Positions 22,733 to 27,179 of a stretch of DNA of 27,179 nt are shown here, in pieces (position 1 is the stretch's first letter; each line of letters starts with the position of its first letter). The notes under the pieces are model-generated. The model saw only the letters and a program-made list of their open reading frames with translations. It ran no database searches and was not told where the DNA came from. Position numbers and translations under genes: made by a program. The stretch covers positions 1 through 27,179 of the forward strand of contig URLU01000006.1 in the NCBI GenBank assembly GCA_900548765.1, given 5' to 3'. The DNA is from an uncultured Lachnobacterium sp. (GTDB taxonomy: Bacteria; Bacillota; Clostridia; Lachnospirales; Lachnospiraceae).

Positions 22733-25570
22733 TTATCTTTCCAGATATGGCTTCAAAAACTGGCCTGTATAGGACTCTGGTACCCTGCATATTTCCTCAG
22801 GTGTACCTGTAGCAATAACAGTTCCGCCTCCGTCTCCGCCTTCAGGTCCCATGTCAATTATATAGTCCGCAGTCTTTATCACATCCAGATTGTGCTCAAT
22901 TACAACTACCGTATTTCCGCCATCTGAGAGTCTGCGGAGAATCTCAACCAGCTTATGCACATCTGCAAAGTGAAGTCCTGTTGTTGGCTCATCAAGCACA
23001 TATATGGTCTTTCCAGTGCTCTTTTTGCTAAGCTCTGTGGCGAGCTTGATACGCTGTGCCTCACCACCCGACAGCTCTGTGGATGGCTGTCCAAGCTTGA
23101 TATAGGACAAGCCCACATCATATAAGGTCTGAATCTTATTGTGGATTCTAGGCACATTCCTGAAGAACTCAAGTGCCTCCTCAACAGTCATATCCAGCAC
23201 ATCATATATGCTCTTTCCCTTGTATTTAACCTCAAGGGTCTCTCTGTTATAACGCTTTCCGCCACACACCTCGCAGGGCACATATACATCCGGAAGGAAA
23301 TGCATCTCAATCTTTAATATTCCGTCACCGCTGCAGGCTTCGCAGCGTCCACCCTTGACATTAAAGCTGAATCTGCCTTTTTTGTAGCCTCTCGCCTTGG
23401 CATCGGCAGTTGCTGCAAACAGGTCCCTTATCATATCAAATATGCCTGTATAGGTAGCAGGGTTTGACCTGGGTGTTCTGCCTATTGGAGACTGGTCAAT
23501 ATCGATAATCTTATCAAGCTGCTCTGTTCCGATTATATCATCATGGTCTCCCGGAATGGTTCTTGCCCGGTTCAGTTTCTTAGCCAGATGCTTGTAAAGG
23601 ATTTCATTGGTGAGCGAGCTCTTTCCCGAACCAGACACTCCTGTAACGCAGGTCATGATTCCCAGTGGAAAATCCACATCTATATTTTTAAGATTATTCT
23701 CTCTGGCACCTTTAACAGTTATAAAACCTGTCGGTTTTCTACGTTCTTCCGGAACCGGAATCCTGATTCTGCCGCTAAGATAAGCTCCGGTTATAGAATT
23801 CTTGCATTTCATAATCTGCTCAGCGGTACCATATGCCACCACTTCTCCACCATGGGAGCCGGCTTTGGGTCCGATATCTACAATAAAATCCGCAGCCCTC
23901 ATAGTATCCTCATCATGTTCTACAACAATAAGAGTATTCCCCAGATTCTTTAAATCCATAAGTGCATTTAAAAGTTTATCATTGTCTCTCTGGTGAAGTC
24001 CGATACTAGGCTCATCGAGAATATATGCCACTCCGACAAGACCAGAGCCAATCTGTGTAGCAAGCCTGATTCTCTGTGCCTCTCCACCTGACAAGCTGGC
24101 TGTAGCTCTTGATAAGGTAAGATAATCAAGTCCAACTGATTTAAGGAAGCCTACCCTCGCCTTTATCTCCTTCAAAATCTGGTCTCCGATAAAATGCTGC
24201 TGATTAGTCAATTCTATGGTTTCCAGAAAATCACACAAATCCTTAACCGACATGGAGGTCATGTCATATATATTTTTGTCAGCCACTGTCACAGCAAGTG
24301 ATGTAGGCTTTAGCCTCTGTCCCTTGCAGTCTGGACATGGGGTAATCCTCATAAACTGCTCATACTCTGCCTTTGCTGTCTCTGAAAATGTCTCGCGGTA
24401 TCTTCTCTCAACATTTTTCACAAGACCTTCCCACTGCAAATCATATACCCCTTCGCCACGCTGTCCCTTATAGCGCACCTTAAGAAGTCTGCCATCGCCG
24501 CCGCGCAGGAATATCTTCTGCATATCCTTTGGCAAGTCCTTAAATGGCACATCCAAGTCTAGGCCATATCCCTCTGAAAGTGCCCTAAGTGTAGCATAGG
24601 TATAGCTCTTTGGGTCTGTGCAGGACTGCCAGCCCATGACCTGAACCGCCCCCTCTGATATGGACAGGCTCTTATCCGGTATCATCAGGTCTTCGTCAAA
24701 CTCCATCTTGTAGCCCAGACCAAAACAGGTCGGACAGGCACCAAATGGATTGTTAAATGAAAAGCTTCTAGGCTCTATCTCATCCAGGCTTATTCCGCAG
24801 TCAGGGCAGGCAAAATTCTGTGAAAAATTGATTTTTTCCCCATCTATGACATCAACAACTGCATTGCCATCTGTGAGGTCAAAGCAGTTTTCCAGTGAAT
24901 CTGTCAGACGCTTCTCTATGCCCGGCTTGATTACAAGACGATCTACAACAATATCAATATTATGCTTAATATTTTTATCAAGAGCTATCTCCTCTGTAAG
25001 CTCATACATATTGCCGTCAACCACAACTCTTACATAACCGCTCTTCTTTGCCTTTTCAAAAAGCTTCTGGTGCTCACCCTTTCTGCCTCTGACAACCGGT
25101 GCAAGCAGCTGGATTCTCGTTCTCTCTGGAAGTGTCATGACATAGTCTACCATCTGGTCTATGCTGGTCTTGGTGACAGCACGCCCGCACTTAGGACAGT
25201 GTGGTATACCGATTCTTGCATACAAAAGTCTGAAATAATCATATATCTCTGTAACTGTTCCCACTGTGGACCTTGGGTTTCTGTTTGTTGACTTCTGGTC
25301 AATTGAAATAGCCGGTGGCAATCCCTCTATTGAATCAACATTTGGTTTTTCCATCTGCCCCAAGAACTGTCTGGCATAGGATGACAGAGACTCCATATAC
25401 CGTCTCTGTCCCTCTGCATATATTGTGTCAAACGCAAGGGATGATTTACCAGAACCTGATAAACCGGTCAAAACCACAAACTCATCCCTTGGTATGTCAA
25501 TGCTTACACTTTTTAGATTGTGCTCGTTTGCACCTCTTATTTTAATATACTTACGTTCTTTCTTTGCCAT
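22733..25570 (-). CDS. uvrA: Excinuclease ABC subunit A
   Basis: UvrA is the damage-sensing ATPase of nucleotide excision repair and loads UvrB on lesions. The 945 residues carry two ABC modules: Walker A GLSGSGKSS (36-44) and GVSGSGKSS in the second half, and two LSGGEAQRI signatures. Zinc-finger cysteines appear in CPDCG...CPTC and CEACSGDGILK...CEVCGGKRYN. Glycine-rich linkers such as DEPSIGLHQRDN and DEPTTGLHFADV are family hallmarks. GAGG seven bases before the ATG supports the start. It follows uvrB by 24 bp in one transcript. The next gene, mbl, has a separate promoter. Confidence 0.98.
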   Translation of the reverse strand: MAKKERKYIKIRGANEHNLKSVSIDIPRDEFVVLTGLSGSGKSSLAFDTIYAEGQRRYMESLSSYARQFLGQMEKPNVDSIEGLPPAISIDQKSTNRNPRSTVGTVTEIYDYFRLLYARIGIPHCPKCGRAVTKTSIDQMVDYVMTLPERTRIQLLAPVVRGRKGEHQKLFEKAKKSGYVRVVVDGNMYELTEEIALDKNIKHNIDIVVDRLVIKPGIEKRLTDSLENCFDLTDGNAVVDVIDGEKINFSQNFACPDCGISLDEIEPRSFSFNNPFGACPTCFGLGYKMEFDEDLMIPDKSLSISEGAVQVMGWQSCTDPKSYTYATLRALSEGYGLDLDVPFKDLPKDMQKIFLRGGDGRLLKVRYKGQRGEGVYDLQWEGLVKNVERRYRETFSETAKAEYEQFMRITPCPDCKGQRLKPTSLAVTVADKNIYDMTSMSVKDLCDFLETIELTNQQHFIGDQILKEIKARVGFLKSVGLDYLTLSRATASLSGGEAQRIRLATQIGSGLVGVAYILDEPSIGLHQRDNDKLLNALMDLKNLGNTLIVVEHDEDTMRAADFIVDIGPKAGSHGGEVVAYGTAEQIMKCKNSITGAYLSGRIRIPVPEERRKPTGFITVKGARENNLKNIDVDFPLGIMTCVTGVSGSGKSSLTNEILYKHLAKKLNRARTIPGDHDDIIGTEQLDKIIDIDQSPIGRTPRSNPATYTGIFDMIRDLFAATADAKARGYKKGRFSFNVKGGRCEACSGDGILKIEMHFLPDVYVPCEVCGGKRYNRETLEVKYKGKSIYDVLDMTVEEALEFFRNVPRIHNKIQTLYDVGLSYIKLGQPSTELSGGEAQRIKLATELSKKSTGKTIYVLDEPTTGLHFADVHKLVEILRRLSDGGNTVVVIEHNLDVIKTADYIIDMGPEGGDGGGTVIATGTPEEICRVPESYTGQFLKPYLER

Positions 25571-25594
25571 TGTAAGTCCTCTTTCTGTATATAT

Positions 25595-27179
25595 TTAGCC
25601 CTTGCTTATATCACGCAGATTATTTTTGAGCATAATAAGCCTGTCCCTATATTCAGCCGCAGCCTCAAAGTTAAGCTCTGCTGCCGCCTTCTTCATCTTC
25701 TTTTCTATGTCAGCAATGGTCTTTTCAAGCTCCTTCTTACTCATTGACTCAGGATCTACAGTCAGGCTCATCTCCTCTGCCGCAACCTTCTTGGATATGG
25801 CAATCAAATCCCTGACAGATTTCTTGATTGTCTGAGGAGTAATTCCATGGGCTTCATTGTACTCCTGCTGTATTTTTCTACGGCGCTCAGTTGTATCTAT
25901 GGCAGCCTGCATAGAATCAGTCATCTTGTCAGCGTACATTATCACATGACCCTCGCTGTTTCTCGCAGCTCTTCCTATGGTCTGGATAAGTGAAGTCTCA
26001 GAACGCAGGAAGCCCTCCTTGTCCGCGTCAAGAATAGCAACCAGAGTAATCTCCGGAATATCCAGACCCTCTCTCAGGAGATTGATACCCACAAGCACAT
26101 CAAAGACATCCAGACGCAGGTCCCTGATTATCTCAGCACGCTCCAATGTATCTATATCGGAATGAAGGTATTTAACCCTGATACCAAGCTCTGCCATGTA
26201 GTTGGTCAAATCCTCAGCCATGCGCTTGGTAAGTGTGGTTATAAGCACCTTATGGTGGTTAGCCGTCTCTTTGTTAACCTCAGATACCAGGTCATCAATC
26301 TGTCCCTCCACAGGTCTCACTGATATCTCAGGGTCGAGAAGCCCTGTCGGTCTGATAATCTGCTCCACTCTCAAAAGCTCATGCTCATCCTCATATTTAT
26401 TAGGGGTTGCTGAAACGAAAAGCATCTGGTCAATCTTCTGCTCAAACTCCTCAAAATTCAGAGGTCTGTTATCAAGGGCCGATGGCAGTCTGAAACCATA
26501 GTCCACCAGGGTAGTCTTTCTGGACCTGTCTCCTGCGTACATTCCACCAATCTGTGGCACAGTGATGTGGGACTCGTCTACTATTATAAGGAAATCATCC
26601 GGGAAGAAGTCTATAAGGGTCATAGGAGGCTCCCCAGGCTTTGCAAAATTCAGATGTCTGGTATAATTTTCGATTCCTGAGCAAAAACCTGTCTCCCTCA
26701 TCATCTCTATATCAAAGTTAGTTCTCTCTGCAATTCTCTGGGCCTCTATAAGCTTGTCCTCGCCCTTAAAATACTTAACACGCTCTTCCAGCTCTTTCTC
26801 TATATTTTCGCAGGCAGCATTTATTTTCTCCTGTGAGACAACATAATGTGAGGCAGGGAAAATCATGGTGTGCTCCAGCGAGCACTTGACCTCTCCTGTC
26901 AGCACATCAACCTCAACAATCCGGTCTATCTCATCACCGAAAAACTCAACTCTTACCGCTGTGTCCTCAGCATTAGCAGGAAAAATATCCAGCACATCTC
27001 CATGTACCCTGAAGGTTCCTCGGTGAAAATCCATGTCATTCCGCATATACTGCATGTCTATAAGGGCTCTCGCCACATCATCCCTGTCCTTTTCCTGTCC
27101 CGGTCGCAGTGAAAGGCTCATGCCTGCCCATTCATCAGGACTTCCCAGACCATATATGCAGGAAACTGAGGCAACTACT
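25595..27179 (-). CDS. uvrB: Excinuclease ABC subunit B (5' end outside the window)
   Basis: UvrB is the helicase-like core of nucleotide excision repair, verifying damage and recruiting UvrC. The frame stays open to the right edge: VVASVSCIYGLGSPDEW is read there and the N-terminal Walker A part is missing, so the gene is partial only because of the window. Visible motifs are GFCSGIENYTRHL, IIVDESHITVPQIGGMYAGDRSRKTTLVDYGFRLPSALDNRPL, SATPNKYE, LREGLDIPEITLVAILDADKEGFLRSETSLIQTIGRAARN and the C-terminal UVR motif (ELEKTIADIEKKMKKAAAELNFEAAAEYRDRL) that binds UvrC. SATPNKYE replaces the commoner SATPGPYE. Confidence 0.97.
   Translation of the reverse strand, partial: VVASVSCIYGLGSPDEWAGMSLSLRPGQEKDRDDVARALIDMQYMRNDMDFHRGTFRVHGDVLDIFPANAEDTAVRVEFFGDEIDRIVEVDVLTGEVKCSLEHTMIFPASHYVVSQEKINAACENIEKELEERVKYFKGEDKLIEAQRIAERTNFDIEMMRETGFCSGIENYTRHLNFAKPGEPPMTLIDFFPDDFLIIVDESHITVPQIGGMYAGDRSRKTTLVDYGFRLPSALDNRPLNFEEFEQKIDQMLFVSATPNKYEDEHELLRVEQIIRPTGLLDPEISVRPVEGQIDDLVSEVNKETANHHKVLITTLTKRMAEDLTNYMAELGIRVKYLHSDIDTLERAEIIRDLRLDVFDVLVGINLLREGLDIPEITLVAILDADKEGFLRSETSLIQTIGRAARNSEGHVIMYADKMTDSMQAAIDTTERRRKIQQEYNEAHGITPQTIKKSVRDLIAISKKVAAEEMSLTVDPESMSKKELEKTIADIEKKMKKAAAELNFEAAAEYRDRLIMLKNNLRDISKG

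Overview
The window looks like a chromosomal stretch from an anaerobic, AT-rich Firmicute of the Lachnospiraceae type, probably a motile butyrate producer in the Roseburia / Agathobacter / Butyrivibrio sphere. The evidence is a clostridial butyrate operon without crt at its usual place, the Firmicute gene order mbl-flhO-flhP, an ECF vitamin transporter component, RecD2, and AGGAGG-type ribosome binding sites throughout. All 21 supported protein genes lie on the minus strand, so the text below follows transcription from right to left.

Right part (about 19,200-27,179): uvrB (its start is off the right edge) and uvrA form an excision-repair pair. Next come mbl (cell-shape actin) with its own promoter and terminator, then flhO, flhP and a short FlgJ-type rod-binding gene. 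A candidate sigma-D promoter drives the flagellar genes and a strong terminator ends them. Middle part (about 11,600-19,200): recD2 has a TTG start and a very long hairpin in its leader, and is followed by a GNAT protein with a C-terminal membrane anchor. carA and carB overlap by one base; their leader holds a promoter, a short leader ORF and a conditional-looking terminator hairpin.

Between carB and the next housekeeping gene sits a small accessory islet (about 10,180-11,640): a RimJ/RimL-type acetyltransferase and an XRE protein with a phage-type C-terminal domain. The islet carries a candidate autoregulatory operator and a large inverted repeat, or possible small RNA, at its end. After it comes a secreted wall hydrolase that joins a CwlO/PcsB-like coiled coil to a SleB-type catalytic domain.

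Left part: thl-hbd-bcd-etfB-etfA encodes most of the acetyl-CoA to butyryl-CoA route. Its promoter carries a near-perfect Rex (NADH/NAD+ sensor) operator and a UUCG-loop terminator closes it. The last operon joins a probable pantothenate ECF S component (panT), a P1/DmpA-family peptidase and coaBC, which points to CoA supply next to a CoA-consuming pathway. Its promoter is bracketed by an 11-bp inverted repeat that may be an undescribed operator. At the extreme left edge, bases 54-169 fold into a long multi-helix structure that no gene explains.

No transposase, CRISPR array, tRNA or rRNA was seen. The best candidates for something undescribed are the 54-169 structure, the panT operator, the recD2 leader hairpin, the carAB leader and the palindrome at 10,190-10,252.
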